From the NCBI RefSeq assembly GCF_008254045.1, contig NZ_CP042425.1:5704001-5768000 (forward strand): a stretch of DNA of 64,000 bases, given 5' to 3'. The stretch is from Limnoglobus roseus (GTDB taxonomy: Bacteria; Planctomycetota; Planctomycetia; Gemmatales; Gemmataceae). The position numbers and the translations under genes are program-made. The notes below the pieces were generated by a model. The model had not been told where the DNA came from, searched no databases, and was given only the letters and a program-made list of their open reading frames with translations. Position 1 is the first letter of the stretch. Every line of letters begins with the position of its first letter. Below, in pieces: positions 33,896 to 43,301 of the stretch.

Positions 33896-34405
33896 ATGAA
33901 CGAACGCCCCGTACTCCGGCGGGCGGCCCGCGCCGCCCCGCTGTTTCTGCTCGCCTTCGTGCTGGCCGGGTGCGGCCAGTCTCGCTACCCCGTCGCCGGC
34001 CGGGTGTCGTACCCGGACGGCTCCCCGCTGGAAGCCGGCACGGTGATCGCCGAGGCGACCGTCAACGGCGTGGCCGTCAGTTCGCAAGGCAGCGTCAAGC
34101 CGGACGGCTCCTTCACGCTCGGCACCGACCTGCCGGGGGGCGGCGTGCCGGCGGGCGACTACCGCGTGGCGGTCGTCCCCGTGCCGCTCCCGGACGGCGC
34201 GGCCGGCAGTGGGAAATTGCCGGCCGTCGAGGGCAAGTTCACACGGCCCGAGACGTCCGGCATCACCTTCCAGGTGAAGACCGATCCGAAGAACGTGTTG
34301 AACATCACCGTCGAGCGGGCGGTGGCCCCGCCCGACCCGCCGAAGGAAGAACCCGCACCCGCAAAGGAAGAACCCGTTCCCGTCCCCGCCCCGCCGAAGG
34401 AGTAA
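33896..34405 (+). CDS. Small lipoprotein, carboxypeptidase-regulatory-like
   Basis: A 169-residue lipoprotein with lipobox LAGC (about residue 25), one beta domain (YPVAGRVSYPDGSPLEAGTVI to NVLNITV) and a Pro/Glu/Lys tail. It is a tandem paralogue of the next gene, which lacks the tail, and lies directly behind a DUF1559 gene, the standard planctomycete pairing. Confidence 0.88.
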   Translation: MNERPVLRRAARAAPLFLLAFVLAGCGQSRYPVAGRVSYPDGSPLEAGTVIAEATVNGVAVSSQGSVKPDGSFTLGTDLPGGGVPAGDYRVAVVPVPLPDGAAGSGKLPAVEGKFTRPETSGITFQVKTDPKNVLNITVERAVAPPDPPKEEPAPAKEEPVPVPAPPKE

Positions 34406-34407
34406 CC

Positions 34408-34815
34408 ATGAGCCGCGTCGTGCGAAGTTTGTGCGTACCGGCCCTCGTGCTCACGCTGCTGGCCGGGTGCGGGTCGGGGTATTACCCGGTCACCGGCAAG
34501 GTGACGTACCCGGACGGGTCGCCGCTGCCGGCCGGGACGGTGATCGGAGAGGCGACCATCAATGGGCAGCCGGTGAGTGTGCAGGGGAACATTGAGGCCG
34601 ACGGCAATTTCCGCCTGGGCACTGACAAGCCGGGCGGCGGGGTGCCGCCGGGCAGTTACAAGTTCGCCGTCATGCCGATCCCGATTCCGGACGGCAAGGC
34701 GGGGGAAGGAATGAAGCCGGCGGTCGACGGCAAGTACACCCGGTACAAATCGTCTGGCATCGCTCTCGACGTGAAGTCGGAGCAGAACGTGCTGAACATC
34801 ACCGTCACGAAGTAG
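34408..34815 (+). CDS. Small lipoprotein, paralogue of the preceding gene
   Basis: A 135-residue lipoprotein (lipobox LLAGC) aligned end to end with the preceding protein (YPVTGKVTYPDGSPLPAGTVI, then LNITVTK). ATG 34408 is two bases after the upstream stop. A local duplication is clear; the Pro/Glu tail is absent here. Confidence 0.88.
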   Translation: MSRVVRSLCVPALVLTLLAGCGSGYYPVTGKVTYPDGSPLPAGTVIGEATINGQPVSVQGNIEADGNFRLGTDKPGGGVPPGSYKFAVMPIPIPDGKAGEGMKPAVDGKYTRYKSSGIALDVKSEQNVLNITVTK

Positions 34816-34846
34816 ACGCCGGCGACCACCCTCCCAGGATCGCGAC

Positions 34847-36832
34847 GTGTTTCCGATTCTCGCACCCATCCTTGCCCTGGCCTTCGGTTCGGCCGCCCCC
34901 GTGCGGCCGCACGCCGTCGTCCGACCGGTCGACGCCGCCGACGTGCGGTGGACGACCGGTTTCTGGGCGGATCGGTTCGAGGTCTGCCGGACCAGCACGA
35001 TTCCGCAGATGGCGAAACTGATGTGGGGGACCGACCGCAGCCAGTTCTTGCACAACTTCCGCGTGGCGTCCGGGGCGGTCGCTGGTACGCACCGCGGCCC
35101 CGCGTGGAACGACGGCGACTTCTACAAATGGCTGGAGGCGGCGGCCGCCGTGTACGCCGTCGCCCCTGACCCGGCCCTCGACGCCCGCATGGATGAAGCC
35201 ATCGCCGTCATCGCCGCAGCCCAGCGGCCCGACGGCTACTTGCACACGCCGGTCCTGATCCGCAACCGGAACGGCGACGCGGCCGCCAAGCCGTTCGACG
35301 ACCGGCTGGCCTTCGAGATGTACAACTTCGGCCACCTGTTCACGGCTGCGGTGGTCCACCACCGGGCCACGGGGAAGCGGTCGCTGTTGGCCGTGGCGGT
35401 GAAGGCGGCCGACTTCCTGCTGGCGGCCTTCGAGACGCCGACGCCGACCCTGGCCCGCAACTCGGTGTGCCCAGCCCACTACTTCGGCACGCTCGACTTG
35501 TACCGCACCACCCGCGACCCGCGGCACCTGACACTGGCGAGGAAGTTCCTCGATCTCCGCGACCTGTTCGACGGCGGAACCGACGACAATCAGGACCGGG
35601 TGCTGTTCCGGAAGCAGACGGAGGCCGTCGGCCACGCGGTGCGGGCGAACTACCTGTACGCCGGTGCCGCCGACCTGTTCCTCGAAACCGGCGACGAAAC
35701 ACTGTTGGCGCCGCTCGGCCCGATCTGGGAGAGCGTCGCCCACCGCAAGATGGCCGTCACCGGGGCGTGCGGGGCACTGTACGACGGGGCGTCGCCGGAC
35801 GGGTCGAAGGAGCAAAAGCAGATCGCCCGCACGCACCAGGCTTACGGTCGCGACTACCAGCTGCCGAACAGTACCGCCCACAACGAAACGTGTGCGGCCA
35901 TCGGCAATCTGCTCTGGAACGACCGGATGCTGCAAGCAACGGGCTACGCGAAGCACGCCGACGTGGTCGAGCGGGTGCTGTTCAACGCCCTGCTCGCTGG
36001 CGTGAGCTTGGACGGCACACGGTTCTTCTACACCAACACGCTCCGCCAACTCGACGCGATGCCGGCCCCACTCCGCTGGTCGCGGCAGCGGGAAGAGTGG
36101 ATCAGTTGCTACTGCTGCCCGCCGAACGTCGCCCGCACGGTCGCGCAGGTTCACGCCCTCGCTTACGGCCAGTCCGACCGCGGGCTGTGGGTCCACCAGT
36201 ACGGCGGCAACCGCCTCGACGCCGCGTTGCCTGGCGGGCGAATCAAGCTCACGCAAACGACCGACTACCCGTGGGACGGTACGATCACCCTCGCACTCGA
36301 CGCCGTTCCTGTCGGGGAGTTTTCGCTATTCCTCCGCGTGCCGGGGTGGTCGAGCGGGGCGACACTGGCCGTCAACGGCGAACCAGCCGCGGCGGCTGAG
36401 GCCGGCCGGTACGCGGAGGTCCGCCGAACGTGGCGGGCCGGGGATCGCGTGACGTTGAAGCTGCCGATGGCGGTGCGACTGCTGGAGGCCCACCCGCTCG
36501 CCGAGGAACTGCGGAACCAGGTCGCGGTGCAGCGGGGGCCAGTGGTCTACTGCGTGGAGTCGTGCGACCTGCCGGCTGCCGTGCGGGTGCAGTCGGTGGC
36601 CATCCCGCGAACCGCGGCGTTCCGCCCGCGGTACGACGCCAAGTTGCTTGGCGGCGTCGCCGTGCTGGAAGGGGCGGCCGAGGCGACGGCCGCCCCGGCG
36701 TGGGGGAAGGAACTGTACCGCGAGTTGGCCCCGACCGTCGCGAAGGCGTTCGACCTGCGGCTGATCCCGCACTACGCCTGGGGCAATCGCGGCAAGTCCG
36801 AAATGACGGTCTGGACGCCGCTGGGGCGATAA
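34847..36832 (+). CDS. GH127-type beta-L-arabinofuranosidase (DUF1680)
   Basis: A 661-residue protein with a short hydrophobic N terminus (GTG 34847) and an (alpha/alpha)6-barrel sequence (GRPxW-type start, QRPDGYLHTP, FEMYNFGHL). It keeps the four residues of the GH127 zinc-thiolate site: E347 and C349 in HNETCA, and C423-C424 in CYCCPPN, spaced as in the characterised Bifidobacterium enzyme where one Cys is the nucleophile. Acts on arabinofuranosyl side chains of pectin or arabinan. Fifth gene of the operon; no clear long signal, so export is uncertain. Confidence 0.88.
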   Translation: MFPILAPILALAFGSAAPVRPHAVVRPVDAADVRWTTGFWADRFEVCRTSTIPQMAKLMWGTDRSQFLHNFRVASGAVAGTHRGPAWNDGDFYKWLEAAAAVYAVAPDPALDARMDEAIAVIAAAQRPDGYLHTPVLIRNRNGDAAAKPFDDRLAFEMYNFGHLFTAAVVHHRATGKRSLLAVAVKAADFLLAAFETPTPTLARNSVCPAHYFGTLDLYRTTRDPRHLTLARKFLDLRDLFDGGTDDNQDRVLFRKQTEAVGHAVRANYLYAGAADLFLETGDETLLAPLGPIWESVAHRKMAVTGACGALYDGASPDGSKEQKQIARTHQAYGRDYQLPNSTAHNETCAAIGNLLWNDRMLQATGYAKHADVVERVLFNALLAGVSLDGTRFFYTNTLRQLDAMPAPLRWSRQREEWISCYCCPPNVARTVAQVHALAYGQSDRGLWVHQYGGNRLDAALPGGRIKLTQTTDYPWDGTITLALDAVPVGEFSLFLRVPGWSSGATLAVNGEPAAAAEAGRYAEVRRTWRAGDRVTLKLPMAVRLLEAHPLAEELRNQVAVQRGPVVYCVESCDLPAAVRVQSVAIPRTAAFRPRYDAKLLGGVAVLEGAAEATAAPAWGKELYRELAPTVAKAFDLRLIPHYAWGNRGKSEMTVWTPLGR

Positions 36833-36842
36833 CGGAGAAGCC

Positions 36843-38408
36843 ATGCGACGGCTACCGACGACGTTCCTGCTCGCAGTCGTGTTCCTTCTCCCCTCTGCGG
36901 CTTTGGCCGGAGCGGTGGAACAGTGGGGCACGTTCGAGTTGACACTGAAAGGCCCGGTCGACGGCAACCCGTTCACCGAGGTCGAACTGGCGGCCACGTT
37001 CACCCAGGGGACGCAGTCCGTCCACGCGGCCGGGTTCTACGACGGCGAGGGCGTGTACCGGGTGCGGTTCATGCCGCCGACCGTCGGCGAGTGGGCGTAC
37101 CGCACGGCCAGTAACCGCAAGGAACTGGACGCCCAGACCGGCACGCTGATCGCTGACAAGCCGACCGCCGGCAACTACGGGCCTGTGCGAGTGCGGAACA
37201 CGTACCACTTCGCCCACGCCGACGGCACACCGCACGCATCAGTCGGCACCACCTGTTACGCCTGGACGCACCAGCCCGAGAAGCTCGAAGAACAGACGCT
37301 CGCGACGCTGAAGGCGGGGCCATTCAACAAGATTCGCATGTGCGTGTTCCCGAAGTGGTACGCCTTCAACCGGAGCGAGCCGCCGCGGTACCCGTTCGCT
37401 GGCACGCCGCCGAACCGTTGGGACTTCACGCGGTTCGACCCCGCCTTTTTTCGCCACCTGGAACACCGCGTCGGCCAGTTGCGTGACCTGGGCATTGAGG
37501 CCGATCTGATCCTGCTGCACCCCTACGACGAGGGGCACTGGGGGTTCGACCGGATGCCGGCGGCGGGCGACGACCGTTACCTGCGGTACGTCCTCGCCCG
37601 GCTGGCCGCCTACCGGAACGTGTGGTGGTCGCTGGCGAACGAGTTCGACTTCATGAAGCAGAAGACCGACGCCGACTGGGAGCGAATCCTGAAAGTGGTC
37701 CACGAGGCCGACCCGTACCGGCACCTGTTGTCGATCCATAACGGCACGCGGCTGTTTAACCAGACCGACCCGCGGCTGACGCACGCCAGCATCCAGAACG
37801 GGTCGGCGGTGGCGGACTTCGGCCGGGCGGGGCTATACCGCGACGTGTACCGCAAGCCGATCGTGTTTGACGAGGCGAAGTACGAGGGCGACTTCGGGCA
37901 GCGGTGGGGCAACCTATCGGCCGAGGAGATGGTCCACCGCTTCTGGCAGGGCACCATCGCCGGCACCTACGTCGGCCACGGCGAGACGTACCGCCGGCCG
38001 GACGAGGTGGTGTGGTGGTCGCGGGGCGGAACCCTTCACGGCGACAGCCCGAAGCGGATCGCGTTTCTGCGGAACGTGCTGGCCGAAGGCCCCGCAGATG
38101 GGTTCGACCCGATCGACAAGTGGCAGGACGACCGCACGGCCGGGAAAGCGGGCGAACACTACCTCGTCTACTTCGGCAAGGAGCGGCCGACCGCGTGGGT
38201 GCCGGACCTGCCCGGCAAGCAGAAATCGCTGACGCTGACGGCCGAGGTGCTGGACACCTGGAACATGACGACAACCCCAGTGGCCGGCACGATCACGCTG
38301 AAACCGAAGGACAACTACCGTCTGACGGCCGACCCGCCGACGCCGATCCCGCTGCCCGGCACTCCGTACCTCGCGGTCCGGCTGCGGGCCGTGGCCCCCA
38401 AGAAGTGA
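36843..38408 (+). CDS. Exported DUF5060/DUF4038 glycoside hydrolase (GH140-like)
   Basis: A 521-residue exported protein (signal about 1-22). Residues 25-120 form a DUF5060 beta domain (VEQWGTFELTL, RVRFMPPTVGEWAY). Residues about 125-430 are a DUF4038 TIM barrel with VWWSLANEFDFM (candidate acid/base Glu) and PIVFDEAKYEG (candidate nucleophile Glu). A DUF5605-like beta tail follows. Related enzymes include GH140 apiosidases that act on rhamnogalacturonan II; apiosidase activity here is inference. GGAG precedes ATG 36843, ten bases after the GH127 stop. Confidence 0.85.
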   Translation: MRRLPTTFLLAVVFLLPSAALAGAVEQWGTFELTLKGPVDGNPFTEVELAATFTQGTQSVHAAGFYDGEGVYRVRFMPPTVGEWAYRTASNRKELDAQTGTLIADKPTAGNYGPVRVRNTYHFAHADGTPHASVGTTCYAWTHQPEKLEEQTLATLKAGPFNKIRMCVFPKWYAFNRSEPPRYPFAGTPPNRWDFTRFDPAFFRHLEHRVGQLRDLGIEADLILLHPYDEGHWGFDRMPAAGDDRYLRYVLARLAAYRNVWWSLANEFDFMKQKTDADWERILKVVHEADPYRHLLSIHNGTRLFNQTDPRLTHASIQNGSAVADFGRAGLYRDVYRKPIVFDEAKYEGDFGQRWGNLSAEEMVHRFWQGTIAGTYVGHGETYRRPDEVVWWSRGGTLHGDSPKRIAFLRNVLAEGPADGFDPIDKWQDDRTAGKAGEHYLVYFGKERPTAWVPDLPGKQKSLTLTAEVLDTWNMTTTPVAGTITLKPKDNYRLTADPPTPIPLPGTPYLAVRLRAVAPKK

Positions 38409-38416
38409 GGCTCCCG

Positions 38417-40519
38417 ATGCGTATGCTCTTGATCCTGACGGCGTGCCTCGCCGTGCCCGGGGTCACCGCGGCCGACCCGCGGGTGGACTTGAACCCGGAC
38501 ATGCCGCGGGCCGACATCCTCGCTCCCGGCTGGGACGTATGGCGGGTGCCCGACGGCCGCACCGCGACCGCGACGTTCGGCGGGGTGAAAGCCACTCTCC
38601 GGGCAGAGGGATTGACCGGCGCGTGGTGGAAGCCCGGCCTGGACTACCCGGCCCGCATGGCGTCCGACGGGGTGACGGCGACCAGCAAACTCGAACTGGC
38701 GTTCGCCGGTCTGTCGGCGGGGCCGCACACGCTCGCCACCTACCACAACGCCCTCGGCGACAAGACGGGCGAACCTCTCACCGTCACGGTCGGCGGGCAG
38801 TCGGTCGCTGTGACGCCGTCGCACCGCGTCAAGCACGACGCCGACGCGGCGTCCGCATTCGTCACGTTCGTCGCCGCGGCCGACCAAGATGTGGTGGTCA
38901 CGTTCACCGCGGCCGGAACGGTAACGCTGAACGGGTTCGAGATCGACCGCTCCGACCCGGTCAAGCGGGCCGCGAAGCCGACGCCTTCGGATGATGACGA
39001 ACACGCTCCGGAGAACCCAGTTCTGACGTGGCGAGCAGCGAAAGGGGCCATGGCGCACCGCGTCTTCCTGGGGACTGACCCCGCCACGCTGCAACTCCGC
39101 GGCGAGTCGACCGACGCCCGGTTTGACACCGCCGGCCTGCGGCTCGACAACCGGCGGCCGTACTTCTGGCGCGTGGACACCGTTCACCCGGCCGGCGTCA
39201 TCCCCGGCGAGGTGTGGCGGTTCCGGGTGCGGCACCTCGCGTTCCCGGAGGCCGAGGGGTACGGCCGGTTCGCCTTCGGGGGCCGCGGTGGCAAGGTGTA
39301 CGAAGTCACCACCCTGGACGACGCCGGCCCTGGTTCGCTCCGTGAGGCGGTCGAGGCGAGCGGCCCGCGAACCGTCGTCTTCCGCGTCGGCGGACTGATC
39401 GTCCTCAAGTCGAAGCTCATCGTCCGCCATCCGTACCTGACCGTGGCCGGGCAGACGGCCCCCGGCGACGGCATCTGCCTGAAGAACTACACGTTCGGCT
39501 GCTCCGACACGCACGATGTCATCATTCGCTACGTCCGCATTCGCGTCGGCGACGAGACGGGACTGACCCAGGACGGCAGCGGTGCCCGCGGCAGCGATCA
39601 CGTCATCTTCGACCATTGCTCGATCAGTTGGAGCATCGACGAGGGGTTCAGCTCGCGGGAGGGGCGGAACCTGACGGTGCAGCGGTGCCTTATCGCCGAG
39701 GCCTTGAACATCGCCAACCACAAGAAGTACGAGGCGGGGAAGGGGCACTCGTTCGCCGGCAGCATCAGCGGCGGCGTCGGCAGCTTCCACCACAACCTGC
39801 TCGCCCACTGCACCGGCCGGAACTGGAGCCTCGCGGGCGGATTGGACCGCAGCGGGTTGAAGCTCGCCGGGCAACTGGACATCCGCAATAACGTCGTCTT
39901 CAACTGGCAGAACCGCACGACTGACGGCGGTGTTCGCGAACTCAACTTCGTCGGCAACTTCTACCTGCCCGGCCCGGCGACGAAGACGTACACGCTGTTG
40001 AAGCCCGACCCCGGCGACCCCGAACGCGGCATGCGGGCGCACATGGCCGGCAACGTGATCGACGGCAAGCCAAGCATTGAGGCCGACAACTGGTCCGCTT
40101 ACGTCGGCCCGGCCGACGGGCAAGCGAAGGTGCGATCCGCCGATCCGGTGTTCGAGCCGTTCGTGAAAACGCACTCGGCCCGCGAAGCCCTCGACAGCGT
40201 GCTGGCCGACGTGGGGGCGAACCGGCCGAAGCAAGACGCCGTGGACCTCCGCGTGTTGGCCGACGTGCGGAAGCGGGGGCACACGTTCACTGGTAGCCGT
40301 GGCAAACTGCCCGGCATCATCGACACCCCGACCGATGCCGGCGGGTGGCCGGCGTACCAGTCGGCGGTGGCCCCGCCCGATGCCGACCACGACGGCATCT
40401 CGGACGCCTGGGAGAAGACCCACGGGCTTGATCCGGCCAACCCCGCCGACGCTGCGGCTTACCGCCCCGATGGCTACACGCACCTGGAAGCGTACTTGAA
40501 CGAACTGGCCCGCCCGTGA
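38417..40519 (+). CDS. Exported pectate lyase-like protein with N-terminal beta domains
   Basis: A 700-residue exported protein; ATG 38417 begins the signal peptide (LLILTACLAVPGVTAAD). Beta-sandwich domains (about 25-275) precede a PL1-like parallel beta-helix (about 285-520) with FGGRGGKVYEVTTLDDAGPG, AGQTAPGDGICLKN and SDHVIFDHCSISWSIDEG. The C terminus has a calcium-binding/TSP3-like DADHDGISDAWEKTHGLDP motif. It shares the core with the lyase at 41142. Probable endo-cleavage of polygalacturonate by beta-elimination. Confidence 0.88.
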   Translation: MRMLLILTACLAVPGVTAADPRVDLNPDMPRADILAPGWDVWRVPDGRTATATFGGVKATLRAEGLTGAWWKPGLDYPARMASDGVTATSKLELAFAGLSAGPHTLATYHNALGDKTGEPLTVTVGGQSVAVTPSHRVKHDADAASAFVTFVAAADQDVVVTFTAAGTVTLNGFEIDRSDPVKRAAKPTPSDDDEHAPENPVLTWRAAKGAMAHRVFLGTDPATLQLRGESTDARFDTAGLRLDNRRPYFWRVDTVHPAGVIPGEVWRFRVRHLAFPEAEGYGRFAFGGRGGKVYEVTTLDDAGPGSLREAVEASGPRTVVFRVGGLIVLKSKLIVRHPYLTVAGQTAPGDGICLKNYTFGCSDTHDVIIRYVRIRVGDETGLTQDGSGARGSDHVIFDHCSISWSIDEGFSSREGRNLTVQRCLIAEALNIANHKKYEAGKGHSFAGSISGGVGSFHHNLLAHCTGRNWSLAGGLDRSGLKLAGQLDIRNNVVFNWQNRTTDGGVRELNFVGNFYLPGPATKTYTLLKPDPGDPERGMRAHMAGNVIDGKPSIEADNWSAYVGPADGQAKVRSADPVFEPFVKTHSAREALDSVLADVGANRPKQDAVDLRVLADVRKRGHTFTGSRGKLPGIIDTPTDAGGWPAYQSAVAPPDADHDGISDAWEKTHGLDPANPADAAAYRPDGYTHLEAYLNELARP

Positions 40520-41112
40520 ACCCTGGAGTCGCCGTGTTCCCTTGCATCATCACACTGCTGTTGATCGCCCCGCCGGACGACTACGCGGCCGTCGCCGCCA
40601 AACGGGCAGCGGCCGCGATGGCGGCCGCCGGGCAACTCGACGCTACCAAGGCTGAGCGTGTGCGAACGGCGGTTGCTGCCCACTACACCGGGCTGAACGC
40701 CGTCCACACCGCCCGCGACGCCGCGGCCGGCGACCCGGTCGCCCGTGAGAAAGCAGCAGCAGAGGTGAAGGAGTTGCACGCCAAGTTCAAGGCCGTTCTC
40801 GCAGCAGAGTTGACCGCCGTCCAGACGGAGGCGGTGATGGACCAGATGACGTACAACGTGGTCCCGAACACCCTGAAGGCGTATCGCGAGATGCTTCCCA
40901 CGCTCACCGACGCTCAGGCCGTTCGCATCCGCGAACTCTTGGTGGTCGGGCGGGAGGACGCACTGGTGGCCGGCGCGTCGAAGGCGAAGCACGAGAAGTT
41001 CGGCGTCGCCAAGGGGAAGATCAACAACTACCTCTCCGGCCAGGGGTACGACTTGAAGAAGGCCGGGCAGGAGTGGGCGGAACGGCGGAAGGCGGCTGAG
41101 GCCAAGAAGTGA
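40516..41112 (+). CDS. DUF3826 protein
   Basis: A 198-residue helical protein with a short hydrophobic N terminus. It has the DUF3826-type pattern KAERVRTAVAAHYTGLNAVH, MDQMTYNVVPNTLKAY and NNYLSGQGYDLKKAGQEW. Start GTG 40516 overlaps the lyase stop (GTGA). DUF3826 proteins accompany pectin-degradation loci in Bacteroidota, which supports the reading of this operon; molecular role unknown. Confidence 0.82.
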   Translation: MNPGVAVFPCIITLLLIAPPDDYAAVAAKRAAAAMAAAGQLDATKAERVRTAVAAHYTGLNAVHTARDAAAGDPVAREKAAAEVKELHAKFKAVLAAELTAVQTEAVMDQMTYNVVPNTLKAYREMLPTLTDAQAVRIRELLVVGREDALVAGASKAKHEKFGVAKGKINNYLSGQGYDLKKAGQEWAERRKAAEAKK

Positions 41113-41141
41113 CTCAACGGGCACGCACGAGGGAGGTTCCG

Positions 41142-42701
41142 ATGGGGCGGTTCATCTGGTCCGCGGTGGCGGTCGGGCTGTTCGCCGGCTTCGTGGCCGG
41201 GCAGTACCCGAAGGTGCCGAAGGAAGTTCAGGCGGCCGAGGACGCCCGCCGCGCGGCCTATGAGAAGGCCGAGGACGAGGCGTGGGAGAAAGCCCAGCCG
41301 GAACTCGCGGCGTGGGCAGCGAAGGGCAAGCCGTACCTGCCGGGGGCGGCCAAGCCGGCCGACTTGCCGCAGGCGGGCATTCCGGCCTTCCCCGGCGCGT
41401 GGGGCGGTGGCATGTACAGTTTCGGCGGCCGCGGCGGCAAAGTCTACGCCGTCACCAGCCTCGACGACGCCGGCCCCGGCACCCTGCGGGAAGCATGCAA
41501 TGCCATCGGCCCGCGGACGGTCGTCTTCCACGTCGGCGGGGTGATTCACCTCAAGAACCGCATCCGCATCCGCGCCCCGTACATCACAATCGCCGGCCAG
41601 ACCGCCCCCGGCGACGGCATCTGTATCCGCGGGGCGACGGTCGCCATTGACACGCACGACGTGGTCATCCGCCACTTGCGGTTCCGCCGCGGCGAGACGA
41701 ACGTCGCCAACCGCGACGACTCGCTCGGCGGCAACCCGGTCGGCAACATCATGCTCGATCACCTGTCCGCGAGTTGGGGGCTGGACGAGAACCTGTCGAT
41801 GTACCGGCACATGTACCGCCCGCCGGGCGGGAACGCCGACCTGAAGTTGCCGACCGTCAACATCACGATTCAGTGGTGCGTCTCCAGCGAGGCCCTGGAC
41901 ACGTTCAACCACTCGCTCGGCAGCACGATCGGCGGGCACAACAGCGGCTTCCACCACAACCTGTGGGCGTGCAACGCCGGGCGGAACCCGAGCATCGGCA
42001 TGGACGGCGACTTCAACTTCGCCAACAACGTGCTGTTCAACTGGCGGCACCGCACCCTCGACGGCGGCGACCAAAAGAGCCTCTACAGCGTGGTGAACAA
42101 CTACTACAAGCCCGGCCCGGCCACACCGGACAGCCCGATCGCGCACCGGGTCCTCCGGCCGGATGGCCGCCGACCGGGGCCGGACAAGACGCTGGCCCGC
42201 GAATGGGGTCGGGCCTACGTGGCGGGTAACGTGGTCGTCGGGAACGCGGCCGTCACCGCCGACAACTGGGCCGGCGGCGTGCAGACCGACGGCGACGAGG
42301 ATTCGAAAGTGATCCTGCCGCGGGTGCGGAGCGAAAAACCGTTCCCAACGCCGAAGATGCCGGTACAACCGGCCGCGGAAGCTTACGAGGCGGTCTTGGC
42401 GAACGCCGGGGCGACACTGCCGAAGCGAGACGGCGTCGATCGGCGGATCGTCGAACAGGTTCGCACCGGCACCGTGCCGGCTCAGTCGAAGGAGGGGATC
42501 ATCACCGACGTGCAGCAGGTCGGCGGTTACCCGGAGTACCGCGGCGGCGGGCAGGTGACGGACACCGACGGCGACGGCATCCCGGACGACTGGGAGCGGG
42601 AGCACGGCCTCGACCCGAACGACCCGGCCGACGCCGCCAAGATTCCGACCGCGGACGGGTACACGAACCTGGAAAAGTACCTGAACCGGCTGGACCGTTA
42701 A
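41142..42701 (+). CDS. Exported pectate lyase-like protein (PL1 fold)
   Basis: A 519-residue exported protein; ATG 41142 has GAGGGAGG six bases upstream and starts the signal peptide (FIWSAVAVGLFAGFVAGQ). The beta-helix (about 85-350) has FGGRGGKVYAVTSLDDAGPG, AGQTAPGDGICIRG, NIMLDHLSASWGLDEN and GFHHNLWACNAGRNP. The C terminus has a DTDGDGIPDDWEREHGLDP calcium motif. Last gene of the operon. It lacks the N-terminal beta domains of its paralogue at 38417. Confidence 0.88.
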   Translation: MGRFIWSAVAVGLFAGFVAGQYPKVPKEVQAAEDARRAAYEKAEDEAWEKAQPELAAWAAKGKPYLPGAAKPADLPQAGIPAFPGAWGGGMYSFGGRGGKVYAVTSLDDAGPGTLREACNAIGPRTVVFHVGGVIHLKNRIRIRAPYITIAGQTAPGDGICIRGATVAIDTHDVVIRHLRFRRGETNVANRDDSLGGNPVGNIMLDHLSASWGLDENLSMYRHMYRPPGGNADLKLPTVNITIQWCVSSEALDTFNHSLGSTIGGHNSGFHHNLWACNAGRNPSIGMDGDFNFANNVLFNWRHRTLDGGDQKSLYSVVNNYYKPGPATPDSPIAHRVLRPDGRRPGPDKTLAREWGRAYVAGNVVVGNAAVTADNWAGGVQTDGDEDSKVILPRVRSEKPFPTPKMPVQPAAEAYEAVLANAGATLPKRDGVDRRIVEQVRTGTVPAQSKEGIITDVQQVGGYPEYRGGGQVTDTDGDGIPDDWEREHGLDPNDPADAAKIPTADGYTNLEKYLNRLDR

Positions 42702-42817
42702 CGCTCGGTCACCGCGTCCGTCCTTTGTTTCGTACCCGCCATCCGACCGCGGGGGCAACGTGCCACGCGGTTGCAGTCATTCGACGGCCTTGGCTCGGCG
42801 GCTTCACGCACATGACC

Positions 42818-43195
42818 CTAAAGAATCCGACTATCGGGTCGGGTGTGCCAATAAGCCCACAGCAGGAACACGGCTTGCAGGGGTAAGCGGAGCAGGTGCA
42901 CCAGCGGCGGGGCGGGAATCAACTCTTGGTGCTGATAGACGTAGATGTTGGCCGGGAAGACGGCGATCAACAGGGCGAAGACGCCCCACGCGGCGAGCCG
43001 GGAGAACCGCGGGACGAGCAACAGAACGCCGAACGCCACCTCCAGAACGCCGCTCAGGTACACCAGCCCCACCGGGAAGGGGAGTTCGGGCGGCACGATC
43101 GGTACGTAGAACCCCGGGACGAGGAAGTGCGCCGTGCCGGCCGCGATCATGAAGGTCGCCAACAGATACTTCGACAACCGCTTCGCCCCGGTCAT
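42818..43195 (-). CDS. DoxX-family membrane protein
   Basis: A 125-residue protein with four predicted membrane helices (LLATFMIAAGTAHFLVPGFY, YLSGVLEVAFGVLLLVP, WGVFALLIAVFPANIYVY and a C-terminal one), the DoxX/MauE-like layout. ATG 43195 has GGGGGCG upstream; ATG 43207 is an alternative. It is last in the minus-strand sialic-acid operon after a 106-bp gap, so it may have its own promoter. Confidence 0.82.
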   Translation of the reverse strand: MTGAKRLSKYLLATFMIAAGTAHFLVPGFYVPIVPPELPFPVGLVYLSGVLEVAFGVLLLVPRFSRLAAWGVFALLIAVFPANIYVYQHQELIPAPPLVHLLRLPLQAVFLLWAYWHTRPDSRIL

Positions 43196-43301
43196 GCTCG
43201 CCCCCATCGTTCCGCGGAGAAACTCAAACACGACGGCCGCGATTCTGCCGTCGGCCGTATCTGGCGCGCCTGCAAGCCGGGCTGAACGGGCCGGGAGACG
43301 G

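Noticed and set aside
38315-40483. 722-residue open frame on the minus strand
   Set aside because: It lies antisense to the pectate-lyase gene, is Arg/Val/Gly/His-rich and has no domain. GC-rich third positions open such frames.
41028-42758. 576-residue open frame on the minus strand
   Set aside because: Antisense shadow of the second pectate-lyase gene, with composition typical of reversed GC-rich codons.
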